Made by a program: the position numbers and the translations under genes. The notes under the pieces were generated by a model. The model searched no databases, had not been told where the DNA came from, and worked only from the letters and a program-made list of their open reading frames with translations. Of a stretch of 64,000 bases of DNA, positions 20,001-29,444 are shown one piece after another (position 1 is the first letter of the stretch; every line of letters begins with the position of its first letter). Source of the DNA: Pseudomonas muyukensis (GTDB taxonomy: Bacteria; Pseudomonadota; Gammaproteobacteria; Pseudomonadales; Pseudomonadaceae); the NCBI RefSeq assembly GCF_019139535.1, contig NZ_CP077073.1, forward strand, positions 3,934,501 to 3,998,500. Direction: 5' to 3'.

Positions 20001-23000
20001 CGGCAGGCTCGCCTGCAGCGCGGCCTGGGTCAGCAGCAACTGGATGCCGCTGTCCTCGATCATGTAGGCCAGGCGCTCGCTGGGGTAATCCGGGTCCAGC
20101 GGCACGTAGGCGGCGCCGGCCTTGAGCACGGCCAGCAGGCCAACGACCATTTCCAGGCTACGCTGGGCCGCGATGCCGACCAGGGTCTCGGGGCCCGCGC
20201 CCGCCTCGATCAGGCGGTGCGCCCAGGCGTTGGCGGCACGCTCCAGCTCGGCGTAGCTCAACTGTTGCCCGGCGAACACCAAGGCCACCGCCTCGGGTGT
20301 GCGCGCGGCCTGATCGGCGATCACCTGGTGCACGCAGCGGTTGTCGGCAAAACGCATCGCCGTGGCGTTCCAGCCCTCGCGGATGCCTGCCTGGGCCGCC
20401 GTGGGCAGCAGCGCCAGCTCACCCAGCGGGCCTTGCGCCTGGTCGATGAACCCCAGCAGCAGCTGTTGCAGGTGGCCGAACAACTGCTCCACCTGAGCTT
20501 GCGCGAACCAGCGACGGCTGTAGCTGAACTGGAACATCAAGCTGTCGCCGAGCCCGACCGCCACGGTCAATGGCAGGTGAGTCTGCTCATGCATCCGCAC
20601 CTCGCCGAACACCAGCCCCTGCGGCGCCTCCTTTTGCAGGGCCTCGGCCACCGGGTAGTTCTCGAACACCAGCAAGTTGTCGAACAAGGCTTCGCCGGCG
20701 CGGCCGGCCCAACGCTGGATATCGGCCAGCGGCACATGCTCGTGCTCGCGCAGCGCGACGTTCTGCGCCTGGACCTGCTGCAACCACTGCGCAACACTCT
20801 GTTCGGGGGCCGGCGCGGCAATCACCGGCAAGGTGTTGATGAACAGCCCGACCTGCTGCTCGATCGCCGGCAGCTCGGTGGGGCGCCCCGCCACGGTGGC
20901 GCCGAAGACCACCTGGCGCTGGCCGGCATGGCGCTGCAGCAGCACCAGCCAGGCGGCCTGCACCACGGTGTTGAGGGTGACCTTGTGCTGGCGGGCGAAC
21001 GCGCCCAGGCGCTCGCTCAACCCCGGCTCCAGCGCGGCCAGCCACTGGCCGTGGCCTTGGGCCGCGGGGTTTTCCTTGAGCCCCAGGGCATGGGTGAGCA
21101 GGGTCGGCGCCTCCAGGTCGCGCAGCTGGTTGCGCCAGAAGTCTTCGCTGAGCTGGCCATCCTGGCGCTGCAACCAACCGATGTAGTCGGCGTAGCGGCC
21201 AGGGGCCGCGCTCACGGCCTCGCCACGATAGCGCTGCAACACCTCGCCCATCAGCAGCGAACTGCTCCAGCCGTCCATGAGGATGTGATGGCTGGTGTAG
21301 ATCAACTGGTATTGCTGCGCCGCGGTGCGCACCAACAGGATACGCAGCAGCGGCGCCCGGGCCAGGTCGAAACCCTCGGCGCGCTCGGCGTCGGCCAGGC
21401 GCTGCAGGGCGGCGGCATCGCCACCTGGCAGCTCGACCACCTGGAACGGCAGCTCGACCTGCTTGTGCACCACCTGCACCGGTGCCGGGGCGTCGTCGGG
21501 CCAGACGAAGCCGCTGCGCAGCACGTCGTGCCGGTTCAGGCAGGCCTGCCAGGCCTGGCGGAAACGCTCGACATCGAGCCCCTCGATACTCACCTGCAGC
21601 TGGTTGATGTAATCGGCCGAATCCTGCTCGTAAAGGGCATGGAACAGCATGCCCTGCTGCATCGGCGCCAGCGGGTAGATATCGTCGATCTGCGCCGCCG
21701 CCACCGGTAGCTGGTCGAGTTGCGCCTGGTCGAGCCCGGCCAGGGGGAAGTCCGAAGGCGTGACCCCGCGGTGGCTCGGGTCGCAGCAGTGGGCCACCAG
21801 TTGTTGCAGCTCGTGGCTGTAGGCATCGGCCAGGGCCTGGATCTGCGCCGCGTCGAACATCGCCGGGCTGAAGCTCCAGTCCAGGCTGAACTGCCCGTCG
21901 TAGACCTGCCCGTTGAGGGTCAGCCAGTTACCCAGCAACGCCTCGTCGGCATGCTCGCGGCCTTTGTTCCCGGCACAAGGCACGAACAGCGTATCGGCCT
22001 GATCGAAGCTGCCGTCGAACTGCCCCAGGTAATTGAAGGTGATGCGCGGCTGCGCCAGCCCGGCCAGCTCGGCCTGCGCCGCGGCGCCGCCCAGGTAGCG
22101 CAGGGCCGCGTGGCCGATGCCGCGATCCGGCACCTGGCGCAGTTGCTCCTTGACCTGGCGGATGGTGTCGGCCAGGGTCGCGCACGCGGTGAGGCGCAGC
22201 GGGAAGACGCTGGTGAACCAGCCCAGGGTGCGGCTCAGGTCGATGTCCGCGAACAGCTCCTCGCGGCCATGCCCCTCGAGGCGGATCAGCGTATCGGCGG
22301 CACCGCTCCAACGGCTGATGACCCGCGCCAGCGCCGCCAGCAGCAGATCATTGACCTGGGTCCGGTAGGCCGCAGGCGCTTGCTGCAGCAGTTGCCGGGT
22401 CAGCGCCGGGGTGAGGCGGCTCTGCACGCTGAGCGCGTCGCTGGCGCGCAAGCTGGCCTGGGCGTCGCGGCATGGCAGCGCAGGGGCCTCGCGCAGCTGG
22501 CCACGCCAGTAGGCGAGTTGCGCCTGTGCCGCCTCGCCCTGGGCCCAGGCCTGCAAACGCAGGCCCCAGGCTTGCAGGGGGCTGGTCTTGGCCGGCAACT
22601 GCACCGGCTGGCCCTGCTCGATCTGCCGGTAGGCCTGTTGCAGGTCTTCGAGCAGCACGCGCCAGGACACGCCATCGATCACCAGGTGATGGACCACCAG
22701 CAGCAGCCGTTGGCTGCCATCGGCATGCTGCAGCAACCCGGCGCGCAGCAAAGGGCCAGCCTGCAGGTCCAGGCTCTGTTGCACCTGGGTGCAGCATGCG
22801 CCGCCGTCATCGCCCTGCGCGAGCTGGAATTCACGCAGCAACCCGGCCTCGACCGACCATGGCCGGTAAGCGGCCTGCCAGGTCCCTGCGGCCTGGGCGA
22901 ACGCCAGGCGCAGGGCATCATGCTGGGCGACCAGCGCCTGCAAGGCCTGCTCCAGCAGGCCAGCCTGCAGCGGCTGGCGGGGCGCCAGCAGCAGCGACTG

Positions 23001-26000
23001 GTTCCAGTGATGGCGGGCGCGCAGCGGCTGGGCGAAGAACGCCTCGGCGATCGGCAGCAGCACCTGCTCCCCCGTCACCGGGCCTTGGTCCACCTGTGCC
23101 AGCGCACCGCGCTCGGCGACCAGGGCCAGGGCGCGTACGCTCTGGTGCTGGAACATCTGCCGCGAGCTGAGCAGAATGCCCGCCTGGCGCGCACGGCTGA
23201 CCACCTGGATGGCCATGATCGAGTCGCCGCCCAGTTCGAAGAAGTTATCGTTGCGCGCGACCGCCGCCACCTTGAGCACGCTGCTCCAGATAGCCGCCAG
23301 TTGCTGCTCCAGTTCGCCCTCGGGCGCCTCGAAGGCCGCGCTGCGCTGCACGCTCGGCAGCGGCAAGGCGGCGCGATCGAGCTTGCCGTTGGCGGTGACC
23401 GGCAGCTGCGCCATGCACAGGATATGCGCCGGCACCATGTAGTCCGGCAGGTGCTGCTGCAAGGCTTGCCGGCAACGGTCCGGCAGTTCGCCTGCCGTCT
23501 GTTCGTCTGCGGCCACCAGGTAGCCGACCAGTTGCAGGCCGCTACCGCTATCGCGCGCCAGCACCACGGCTTCGCGCACCCCAGGCACGGCCAGCAGCGC
23601 GGACTCGATCTCGCCCAGTTCGATGCGCAGGCCGCGGATCTTGACCTGGTGGTCGATGCGCGCCACGAACACCAGTTCGCCATCGAGCTGGCGCCGAACC
23701 AGGTCGCCACTGCGGTACAGGCGCGCACCCGGCGCGCCGTATGGATCAGGCACGAAGCGTTCGGCGGTCAGCCCAGGACGGCCATGGTAGCCCCGGCTCA
23801 GGGCCTGGCCACCGATGTGCAGCTCACCGACCGCCCCGACCGGCAACAGTTGCAAGGCATCGCCCAGCACCTGCAGGGTCGTGGCCGGCAGCGGCCGGCC
23901 GATCACCACGCTGGCCGCCTCGGGCAGCGCGCGCGCGGCGTGGCTGGCGTTGATGGTCGCCTCCACCGGGCCATAGCGGTTGAACAACGCCACCGCCGGC
24001 AACCGCGCCAGGACCTTGGCCTGCAACTCGCGGGAGAGTGCCTCGCCGCCGGAGAACAGGCAGCGCAACGCGGTGCAGCGCTCCAGCCCCGGGGTATCGA
24101 TGAACGCCTGCAGCATCGACGGCACGAAATGCACGGCGCTCACGCCGTGTTCGCGGATCAGCGCCACCAGGCGCTCGGGCTCGCGCTGCGCGCCGGGCTC
24201 GGCCAGCACCAGCAAGCCGCCGCTGACCAGCGGCAGCAGCAACTCCCACACCGACACGTCGAAGCTGAACGAGGTCTTCTGCAGGACCGCATCATGCTCA
24301 TCGAAACCATAGGCGTCGCGCATCCACGCCAACCGCCCGGCGAGGGCGCCATAGCGGTTGCCGGCACCTTTCGGGCGCCCCGTGGAGCCGGAGGTGTAGA
24401 TGAGGTAGGCCAGGTTCTCGGCCTGCTGGCGAATCTCCAGGGGGCCTTGGTCGAATTCGTCCAGGCGCGGATCGTCGAGGTACTGCACGGCAACCTCGGC
24501 GGGGGGCGTCCAGCGCGCCAGGTGCGCACGGTCGCTGAGCAGCAGGCGCAGGCCACTGTCCTCGACCATGTAGCTCAAGCGTTCGGCCGGGTAATCGGGG
24601 TCCAGCGGCACGTAGGCACCACCGGCCTTGAGCACCGCGACCACTGCCACCACCAGCTCCACCGAGCGCTGCAGGGCGATGCCCACCAGCACATCGGGCC
24701 CGACGCCAAGGCTGCGCAGGCGATGGGCCAGGCGGTTGCTGCGCCGCTCCAGCTCGGCGCGGCTCAGGCGCTGCCCGGCGAACACCAGCGCCGTGCGCTG
24801 CGGCTGCAACTGCGCCAACCTGGCCATTTCGCCGAGCAGGCACAAGCTCGCTGCCGGCTGTTGCGCCTGGGCGGCCTGCAGCAACTGGGCATGCTCGGCC
24901 TGGTCGAACGGCGAGAGCTCGGCCAGGGGCAACCCAGGTTGCGCGACAGCCGCCTCGAGCAGGCGCTGCCAGTGCGCCGCCATGCGCTCGGCGGTGGCTG
25001 CCTCGAACAGGTCGCAGGCATACACCAGCGAAGCGCTGAGCTGGCCGGCGTCATCCTGGGTATTGAGGGTCAGGTCGAAGCGCGCGCTGGCCTGGTCCTG
25101 GTCCAGCGCCTCGATCTGCAGCCCTGGCAGCGACAGCTCGGCCGCCCGCGACTCGACCACCTGGTGGTTGTACATCACCTGGAACAGCGGCGTCTGGTCC
25201 AGCCGGCGCTCGGGCGCCAAGGCGTCGACCAATTGCTCGAACGGCAGGTCCTGATGGGCCTGGGCTTCCAGCACCCGGGCCTTGGCCTGCTGCACCAGCG
25301 CGGCAAAGCTCAGGCGGCCATCGACCTGCGCGCGCAGCACCTGGGTGTTGACGAACAGGCCGATCAGCGCCTCGGTTTCACGCCGGGTGCGGTTGGCCAC
25401 CGGGGTGCCCACGCGAATGTCCTCGGCACCGCTGTAGCGGTGCAACAGCAGTTGGAACGCCGCCAGCAGCACCATGAACGGCGTCGCCCCCTGGGCGGCG
25501 GCGAACTGCCGCACGGCTTGCGACAGGCCCGCCGACAAGGCGATCGGCACGCGCCCGCCGCGCCCGCTGCGCACATCGGGGCGCAGGCGGTCCCAGGGCA
25601 AGGCCAGGGTATCCACCGCCTCGCCCAGGGTGTCGCGCCAGTAGGCCAGCTGCCGCTCGGCCTCTCCCGCTTCCAGCCATAGCCGTTGCCAGCGCGCGCA
25701 GTCGGCGTACTGCACCGCCAGCGGAGCCGGCGCGTCCTGCGCCGCCGCGCTGCAGGCGCGGGCATAAGCGCCCGCCAGGTCGTTGACCAGAATCGGTAAC
25801 GACCAGGCATCGCAGATGATGTGGTGGGTGCAGAACAGCAGCAGGTGCTGGTCATCGGCCTGGCGGATCAGGGTGGCCCGCAGCAACGGGCCATGCTGCA
25901 GGTCGAAGCCCAACTGCCCCTGGCGCGCGATCTCGGCCTCGGCGGCTGCCTCCTGGTCTCCCAGGTCCAGCATCGGCAGGGCGAAAGGCCAGGCCGGCTC

Positions 26001-26360
26001 GATGTGCTGCATCACCACCCCGCCGTCGAGCTCGAAGCGCGTGCGCAGCGGTTCGTGGCGCTCGATCAGGGCCTGGAAGCTCTGGCGCAGCGCCGCCACA
26101 TCCAGTTGCCCGCGCAGGCGCAGCACCGCCAACTGGTTGTAGGCGCTGGCAGCCGGCTCGAGTTGCCAGAGGAACCACATGCGCTGCTGGGCGTGGGACG
26201 CCGGCAACACCTGCTGCGCGGCATCGCGCGGCGGGATCGGCAATGCTTCCAGCGACAAGCCCTGCTCGCGCATGCGGGCCTGCAGGGAACGCCGTTCCTG
26301 GGCGGAGAAACCGATGAAACGCTCAGCCAGGGCCAGCATTCGTTGTTCAAGCATGCTCAT
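14049..26360 (-). CDS. pyoverdine NRPS, C-A(X)-T-E-C-A(Ser)-T-E-C-A(Ala-like)-T
   Basis: A 4103-residue, three-module synthetase and the largest gene here. Approximate layout: LCL C 45-480 (HHIICDA 183), A1 500-1010, T1 GGDS 1046, E1 1100-1530, DCL C 1545-1985 (HHILMDG), A2 2005-2505, T2 GGDS 2540, E2 2600-3030, DCL C 3050-3490, A3 3505-4000, T3 GGHS 4042. Pocket residues: A1 DVWHFGRINK (Ser-like framework, but Arg and Asn at unusual places, substrate unclear), A2 DVWHISLIDK (Ser), A3 DLWNNALTYK (resembles DLFNNALTYK Ala codes). C-domain subtypes agree with the E domains: DCL follows each E module and LCL accepts the L-residue of the upstream protein. The start overlaps the previous stop as GTGATG; ATG at 26354 is another possibility given AGGAG 8 nt before it. 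Confidence 0.9.
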   Translation of the reverse strand: MSMLEQRMLALAERFIGFSAQERRSLQARMREQGLSLEALPIPPRDAAQQVLPASHAQQRMWFLWQLEPAASAYNQLAVLRLRGQLDVAALRQSFQALIERHEPLRTRFELDGGVVMQHIEPAWPFALPMLDLGDQEAAAEAEIARQGQLGFDLQHGPLLRATLIRQADDQHLLLFCTHHIICDAWSLPILVNDLAGAYARACSAAAQDAPAPLAVQYADCARWQRLWLEAGEAERQLAYWRDTLGEAVDTLALPWDRLRPDVRSGRGGRVPIALSAGLSQAVRQFAAAQGATPFMVLLAAFQLLLHRYSGAEDIRVGTPVANRTRRETEALIGLFVNTQVLRAQVDGRLSFAALVQQAKARVLEAQAHQDLPFEQLVDALAPERRLDQTPLFQVMYNHQVVESRAAELSLPGLQIEALDQDQASARFDLTLNTQDDAGQLSASLVYACDLFEAATAERMAAHWQRLLEAAVAQPGLPLAELSPFDQAEHAQLLQAAQAQQPAASLCLLGEMARLAQLQPQRTALVFAGQRLSRAELERRSNRLAHRLRSLGVGPDVLVGIALQRSVELVVAVVAVLKAGGAYVPLDPDYPAERLSYMVEDSGLRLLLSDRAHLARWTPPAEVAVQYLDDPRLDEFDQGPLEIRQQAENLAYLIYTSGSTGRPKGAGNRYGALAGRLAWMRDAYGFDEHDAVLQKTSFSFDVSVWELLLPLVSGGLLVLAEPGAQREPERLVALIREHGVSAVHFVPSMLQAFIDTPGLERCTALRCLFSGGEALSRELQAKVLARLPAVALFNRYGPVEATINASHAARALPEAASVVIGRPLPATTLQVLGDALQLLPVGAVGELHIGGQALSRGYHGRPGLTAERFVPDPYGAPGARLYRSGDLVRRQLDGELVFVARIDHQVKIRGLRIELGEIESALLAVPGVREAVVLARDSGSGLQLVGYLVAADEQTAGELPDRCRQALQQHLPDYMVPAHILCMAQLPVTANGKLDRAALPLPSVQRSAAFEAPEGELEQQLAAIWSSVLKVAAVARNDNFFELGGDSIMAIQVVSRARQAGILLSSRQMFQHQSVRALALVAERGALAQVDQGPVTGEQVLLPIAEAFFAQPLRARHHWNQSLLLAPRQPLQAGLLEQALQALVAQHDALRLAFAQAAGTWQAAYRPWSVEAGLLREFQLAQGDDGGACCTQVQQSLDLQAGPLLRAGLLQHADGSQRLLLVVHHLVIDGVSWRVLLEDLQQAYRQIEQGQPVQLPAKTSPLQAWGLRLQAWAQGEAAQAQLAYWRGQLREAPALPCRDAQASLRASDALSVQSRLTPALTRQLLQQAPAAYRTQVNDLLLAALARVISRWSGAADTLIRLEGHGREELFADIDLSRTLGWFTSVFPLRLTACATLADTIRQVKEQLRQVPDRGIGHAALRYLGGAAAQAELAGLAQPRITFNYLGQFDGSFDQADTLFVPCAGNKGREHADEALLGNWLTLNGQVYDGQFSLDWSFSPAMFDAAQIQALADAYSHELQQLVAHCCDPSHRGVTPSDFPLAGLDQAQLDQLPVAAAQIDDIYPLAPMQQGMLFHALYEQDSADYINQLQVSIEGLDVERFRQAWQACLNRHDVLRSGFVWPDDAPAPVQVVHKQVELPFQVVELPGGDAAALQRLADAERAEGFDLARAPLLRILLVRTAAQQYQLIYTSHHILMDGWSSSLLMGEVLQRYRGEAVSAAPGRYADYIGWLQRQDGQLSEDFWRNQLRDLEAPTLLTHALGLKENPAAQGHGQWLAALEPGLSERLGAFARQHKVTLNTVVQAAWLVLLQRHAGQRQVVFGATVAGRPTELPAIEQQVGLFINTLPVIAAPAPEQSVAQWLQQVQAQNVALREHEHVPLADIQRWAGRAGEALFDNLLVFENYPVAEALQKEAPQGLVFGEVRMHEQTHLPLTVAVGLGDSLMFQFSYSRRWFAQAQVEQLFGHLQQLLLGFIDQAQGPLGELALLPTAAQAGIREGWNATAMRFADNRCVHQVIADQAARTPEAVALVFAGQQLSYAELERAANAWAHRLIEAGAGPETLVGIAAQRSLEMVVGLLAVLKAGAAYVPLDPDYPSERLAYMIEDSGIQLLLTQAALQASLPLPAQLRTLCLDQAPQGYPEHAPQVCPGPEHLAYVIYTSGSTGKPKGAGNRHLALSNRLNWMQQAYRLDATDRVLQKTPFSFDVSVWEFFWPLMFGARLVIAEPGEHRDPARLVALIREQQVTTLHFVPSMLQAFMQDQAVAACTTLRRIICSGEALPVEAQAQVFEHLPAAGLYNLYGPTEAAIDVTHWRCRAEGADSVPIGEPIANLQTWILDASLQLLPAGVVGELYLGGEGLARGYHRRPGLTAERFVANPFGAGRLYRTGDLARYRADGVIEYAGRIDHQVKIRGLRIELGEIEARLAEHPSVREAVVLARQQRLVAYLVLAADVGDWRASVERHLQDNLPDYMVPAQFVVLERMPLSPNGKLERKALPEVEAVSTQAFVAPQGALENQLAAIWQQVLRCAPVGRGDNFFELGGDSIVSIQVVSRARAQGIRFTPKQLFEHQTVQGLAAVIEQAAPVQQIDQAPATGAVPLLPIQAHFFEMPLPARHHWNQSILLKPAAALEQAALEQALQALVLHHDALRLGFTQEQGQWQAAYRSQQAQQQAWAAQPVLQVVPVADLAALEVAAAQAQASLDLSHGPLLKAVLLQLPDTQRLLLVVHHLVIDGVSWRILFEDLSAAYATALAGQAPALPARTSSLQAWGERMQRHARSAALRAQGAYWRGQLEGLDTDLPCLRADASLDGRHVHSVSARLDSEATRRLLQEASAAYRTQVNDLLLAALARVVSRWTGRADTLIQLEGHGREALFDDIDLTRTLGWFTSLFPVRLTAHESLGETVKGVKEQLRAIPDKGLGHGLLRYLGEAEDQALLASLPVPRITFNYMGQFDSSFGEQTPLFLPTGEARGAEQAEGSPLGNWLLVNGRIYEGALSIGWTFSEQMFDPALMQRLADDYVAELVQVVAHCSDAGNRAFTPSDLPLAGLDQAQLDALALDARNCEDLYPLSPMQAGMLFHSLDGQAAGSYVNQMSVEVFGLDEQRFGQAWQQTLDAQDILRSDFIWQGDLARPLQRVRRQVDLPFQVLDWRGRADQAQALAELAEAQRAQGFDLSRAPLLRLLLVRCDEQRHQLIYTSHHILMDGWSNSQLMGQVLQRYRGEQPSASVARYRDYIAWLQGRDAQASEAFWREQLRELVEPTRLAVAGRADAPAGQGEFRLELAATLGERLQAFSREQKITFNTLIQAAWLVLLQRYSGQACVTFGATVAGRPVELVDAERQLGLFINTLPVVATPPAQLPVAQWLQAVQARNLDLREHEHTPLFEIQRWAGRSGEPLFDSILVFENYPVSQALAQGSSDTLRFGALNSREQTHYPLTLLVSQHEGQVTLQFNHQHAAFTEATIAAMAGHLQQLLQGMLDEPLRPLGELDMLGEHERGLLLCERNDNRLAFAGERCIHQHFEAQVRVRAEAVALVAGEQCLSYAALNQRANHLARRLVALGVGAEVRVGVALPRGAELLVALLAVLKAGGAYVPLDPDYPAERVAYMLEDSQAKVLLSQAEVLGQLQVPAGVAVLEVPAQAPAEQAECEDLAVPVSADNLAYVIYTSGSTGRPKGVSITHRNVAALIAWSAGVYDQQDIQGVLASTSVCFDLSVWELFVTLANGGRVIMARNALELASLPARDQVSLVNTVPSAIAALARAGQIPPSVRIVNLAGEPLRQALVDELYALPGIERVYDLYGPSEDTTYSTWTQRQAGGTPSIGRPLGNTQAYLLDSQLQPAPLGGAAELMLAGAGVTRGYLGRPGLTAERFIPDPFGEPGGRLYRTSDLCRYRDDGELTYIGRLDHQVKIRGFRIELGEIEARLGRLQAVRECAVLALAGPRGAELVAYVVAAVADERRALAERLRQELRQQLPDYMVPGHVLFLECLPLTPNGKLDRKALPGLDSLPRTVGHVPPTSPLACQVAAIWQDVLQVPRVGLNDNFFELGGHSLLVVSAVSRIQLELGMKLTAQTLFQHPQLEHFVEQLADGGPALDSGKLDRLDALLDEMEAL

Positions 26361-29300
26361 CACTCCTGGGTCTCGGCAAACAGCGCCTCGAGCGCATCGA
26401 CCTGTTCGGCGCCACCGGCACCGCCGCGGTGCGCCTCGATCTGCTCAGCCAGCAGCTCGATGGTTTCACCTTCGAAGAACACCTTCAGCGGCAGGTTGAG
26501 GTCCAGGCGCTGCTGCACTTGCGAACGGATTCGCGTGGCCAGCAGCGAATGGCCGCCGAGGGCGAAGAAGTTGTCCCTGACCCCGACCCGCTCCAGGCCC
26601 AGGGCCTCCTGCCAGATCGCCGCCAGCTCGGCCTCCAGGTCATTGCGCGGGGCCAGGTAGTCGACACTGGCCAGGCTGCGCTCGCTCAGGGCCAGGCGGT
26701 CGACCTTGCCGTTGGGGGTACGCGGCAACTGGTCGAGCACTTGCAGCGCGGTGGGCACCATGTACTCGGGCAGCGTATCGCGCAGACGCGCGAGCACGCC
26801 CTCGTCGGCCTGGCCGACGACGAACGCCACCAGCTGCTTGCCCGCCTGGGTTTCCCGCGCGATCACCACCGCCTCGCGCACGCCGGGCTGCTGGCCCAGC
26901 AGCGCCTCGATCTCGCCCAGCTCGATACGGTGGCCGCGAATCTTCAACTGATGATCCAGGCGGCCCAGGTAATCGACCAACCCGTCGACCCGCACACTGG
27001 CCAGGTCGCCGCTGCGGTAGCAGCGCTGCCCTGGCGTCGTGGCCAGCGGGTCGGGGATGAAGCGGCTGGCGGTCAGGCCCGGACGGCCCAGGTAGCCACG
27101 GGCCAGGTTGACGCCGGCCAGGCACAGCTCGCCCTCGCGGGCAAAACCGGCCCAACGCCCCTGCTCGTCCAGCACATACAGGCGCGTGCCGGCGATGGCC
27201 TCGCCGATCGGCACCCGCAGCGCCGCCGTGGCGTCGACCGTGGAGGTGATATAGGCACTGCACCAGACCGCGCCTTCCGACGGACCATACTCGTTGACCA
27301 GCTCGGCCCCCGGCAGCCGCTCACGATGGCGCAGCGCCAGCTCCGCCGGGCAGGTTTCGCCGGCCACGATGACGCAGCGCAGCGCCTCGGCCTGGCCCAG
27401 GCCATCGAGGATCTGCGCATACAGCGAAGGCAGTGCCAGGAAATGGGAAATCCGTTGCGCCTCGATCAGCCGTGCCAGCGCCTGGGGATCCTTGTGCTGC
27501 TGTTCCTGCGGCAAGACCAGGCTGCCACCCTGGGCCAACGACCAGAAGATCCCGGCCACCGAGCTGTCGAAGGAAAACGACGAGAGCATCAGGAAACGCT
27601 GCACCGGCTCGGCATAGAACTGCAAGCGCGCGCAGGTCGAAGCCCGCGCATTGGCGTGGCTGATCATCACCCCCTTGGGGGTGCCGGTAGAGCCTGAGGT
27701 GTAGATGATGTAAGCCAGGTCGGCCGGATCGGCCTGCAGCGGCGGGGCCTGCTCGCTCGCCTCGCGCACCGCGGCGTCCTCCAGGCGCAGCAGCGCCAGC
27801 CCCGGGTCCAGGGTGATGGCCGGGTCGAGCGCTTGCAGGGCGATCAGGCCAGCCACCTTGGCATCCTCGAGCATGAAGCCCAGGCGCGCCGACGGATAGC
27901 TTGGGTCCAGCGGCAGGTAAGCGGCGCCGGCCTTGAGCACGCCGAGCATGGCCACGACGATCTCCAGCGAACGCTCGCCGTACACCGCCACCACCGACTC
28001 CCGCCCGACGCCCTGCGCCCGCAGGGCATGGGCGACCTGGTTGGCGCGCCGATCGAGCGCTGCGTAGCTCAGTTGCTGGGCGCCGATGATCAACGCCGTG
28101 TGCTCGGGCTGGCGGGCCACCTGGGCTTCGAACAACTGCTGCAGCTGCCCCTGGCTGCCCGCGGCCGGCTGCCCGCTGCGGTCGAGCACAGCCCCCAGGC
28201 GCGCGGCCTGGGCGCTGTCGACCAGGGCCTGATGCGCCAGTGGCAGCGCCGGGTCGGCGAGCACCCCGGCGACGAAGGTCACGAACTGCTGCAACCAGAT
28301 CTCGGCCAGCCCTGCCGGGAAGCCCTCGCCCAGGGTCAGGGTCAGGTGCACGCCGTCCGCCGCGGCCTGGGCATTCAGCCGCAAGCGTTGCAGCGAACGC
28401 GCCGGCAGGTGCAGCTCGAGGTCGTCGGCTGCTTGCCATTCGAAACCGAAGTCCGCCACTGCCCCAGCCTCGGCGGCCTGCGCCGCATCGAAGCAGTCCA
28501 GCCACGATTGGCTGAGTTGCGCCTGGGCGGCGTAGCGCTCGGCACGCTCGCCAAGACCGATGCCCGGTTGCGCCTGGAACAGCACCGGCAGGTCCAGGGC
28601 GAAGTGCCCCACCGCGTCCTGCAATTGGCTGTTGCGGCCAGTCACCGCCTGGCTGACCAACCAGCTCTGCTGCCCGCCCAGGCCGCCGACGAAGTCGCCC
28701 CACAGCACCATCAGCAAGGCCTGGGCGCCGTCCAGGCCTTGCTCGCCGGCCAGCTTGTCGAGACGCCCGAGCTCGACAGCCGCCGCCTGCCTCGCGCACT
28801 GCGGCGCCAGCGCGCTGCTGCCGCGCGGTTCGCCAGGCCATTGCGCCAGCGCTGGATGGGCCTGCAACAGCTCACGCCAGAAGCGCTCACCCTGCTGGCC
28901 GATAGCTTCCTCGCCCAACCCTGCCTGCCAATCCGAGTAATCGGCGTACTGCAGGCCTTCGAACGCGGCCAACGGCTCGCCTGCATAGAGCGCCAGCAGC
29001 TCGCGGCCGAGCAGTGCCAGGCTGACGCGGTCGACGCTGGCCAGCGGCAGGCTGAGCATGACCCGGTGCGCTTGCTCGCCGCTGCCCAGGCTCAGCACCA
29101 GGCTGTGCTCGGCCAAGGCTTCGACGGCACGCTCCGGCGCCTGGTCGAACGCCCCTGGCGCCAGCGCCAGCAGCGCCAGGCGCGGCTGCGCGGCGATGGC
29201 CTGCACCGCCCGGCGCATGCCGGGCACAGCACGGTACTCGGTGCGCAGGATCTCGTAGCGGGCACTGAGCGCACGCGCGGCCTGTTCCAGGCGCTCGGGC

Positions 29301-29431
29301 TGCACCGCAGCGTCCAGCGTCAGCCCCAGGTGGGCGCACAATGGTCGGCCCATCCGGGCCTGGGCATCGAGAATAGCGGCTTGCTGGCAGGAAACCTGGA
29401 AGACTTCGCAAGGGTCGGTGATGGCATTCAT
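26360..29431 (-). CDS. NRPS with degenerate condensation ('interface') domain, A(His-like)-T
   Basis: A 1023-residue synthetase whose first ~430 residues are condensation-like, but the HHxxxDG catalytic motif is lost: the aligned stretch reads LPLASVDRV (about 128-136), with both His missing. Such noncatalytic C-superfamily modules ('interface domains') are known in siderophore synthetases that work with a stand-alone beta-hydroxylase, and the hydroxylase gene is immediately upstream. The A domain (445-900, YTSGSTGTPKG near 577) has pocket residues DSALIAEVWK, a code I associate with His. The T domain (920-995) has GGHS. The C domain needed to add this residue is supplied by the C-terminal C domain of the 30573-39764 NRPS. 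The probable product is a beta-hydroxyhistidyl carrier, as in the P. entomophila pyoverdine; hydroxy-Asp is the alternative. Confidence 0.85.
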   Translation of the reverse strand: MNAITDPCEVFQVSCQQAAILDAQARMGRPLCAHLGLTLDAAVQPERLEQAARALSARYEILRTEYRAVPGMRRAVQAIAAQPRLALLALAPGAFDQAPERAVEALAEHSLVLSLGSGEQAHRVMLSLPLASVDRVSLALLGRELLALYAGEPLAAFEGLQYADYSDWQAGLGEEAIGQQGERFWRELLQAHPALAQWPGEPRGSSALAPQCARQAAAVELGRLDKLAGEQGLDGAQALLMVLWGDFVGGLGGQQSWLVSQAVTGRNSQLQDAVGHFALDLPVLFQAQPGIGLGERAERYAAQAQLSQSWLDCFDAAQAAEAGAVADFGFEWQAADDLELHLPARSLQRLRLNAQAAADGVHLTLTLGEGFPAGLAEIWLQQFVTFVAGVLADPALPLAHQALVDSAQAARLGAVLDRSGQPAAGSQGQLQQLFEAQVARQPEHTALIIGAQQLSYAALDRRANQVAHALRAQGVGRESVVAVYGERSLEIVVAMLGVLKAGAAYLPLDPSYPSARLGFMLEDAKVAGLIALQALDPAITLDPGLALLRLEDAAVREASEQAPPLQADPADLAYIIYTSGSTGTPKGVMISHANARASTCARLQFYAEPVQRFLMLSSFSFDSSVAGIFWSLAQGGSLVLPQEQQHKDPQALARLIEAQRISHFLALPSLYAQILDGLGQAEALRCVIVAGETCPAELALRHRERLPGAELVNEYGPSEGAVWCSAYITSTVDATAALRVPIGEAIAGTRLYVLDEQGRWAGFAREGELCLAGVNLARGYLGRPGLTASRFIPDPLATTPGQRCYRSGDLASVRVDGLVDYLGRLDHQLKIRGHRIELGEIEALLGQQPGVREAVVIARETQAGKQLVAFVVGQADEGVLARLRDTLPEYMVPTALQVLDQLPRTPNGKVDRLALSERSLASVDYLAPRNDLEAELAAIWQEALGLERVGVRDNFFALGGHSLLATRIRSQVQQRLDLNLPLKVFFEGETIELLAEQIEAHRGGAGGAEQVDALEALFAETQE

Positions 29432-29444
29432 GGGGACGGATTCC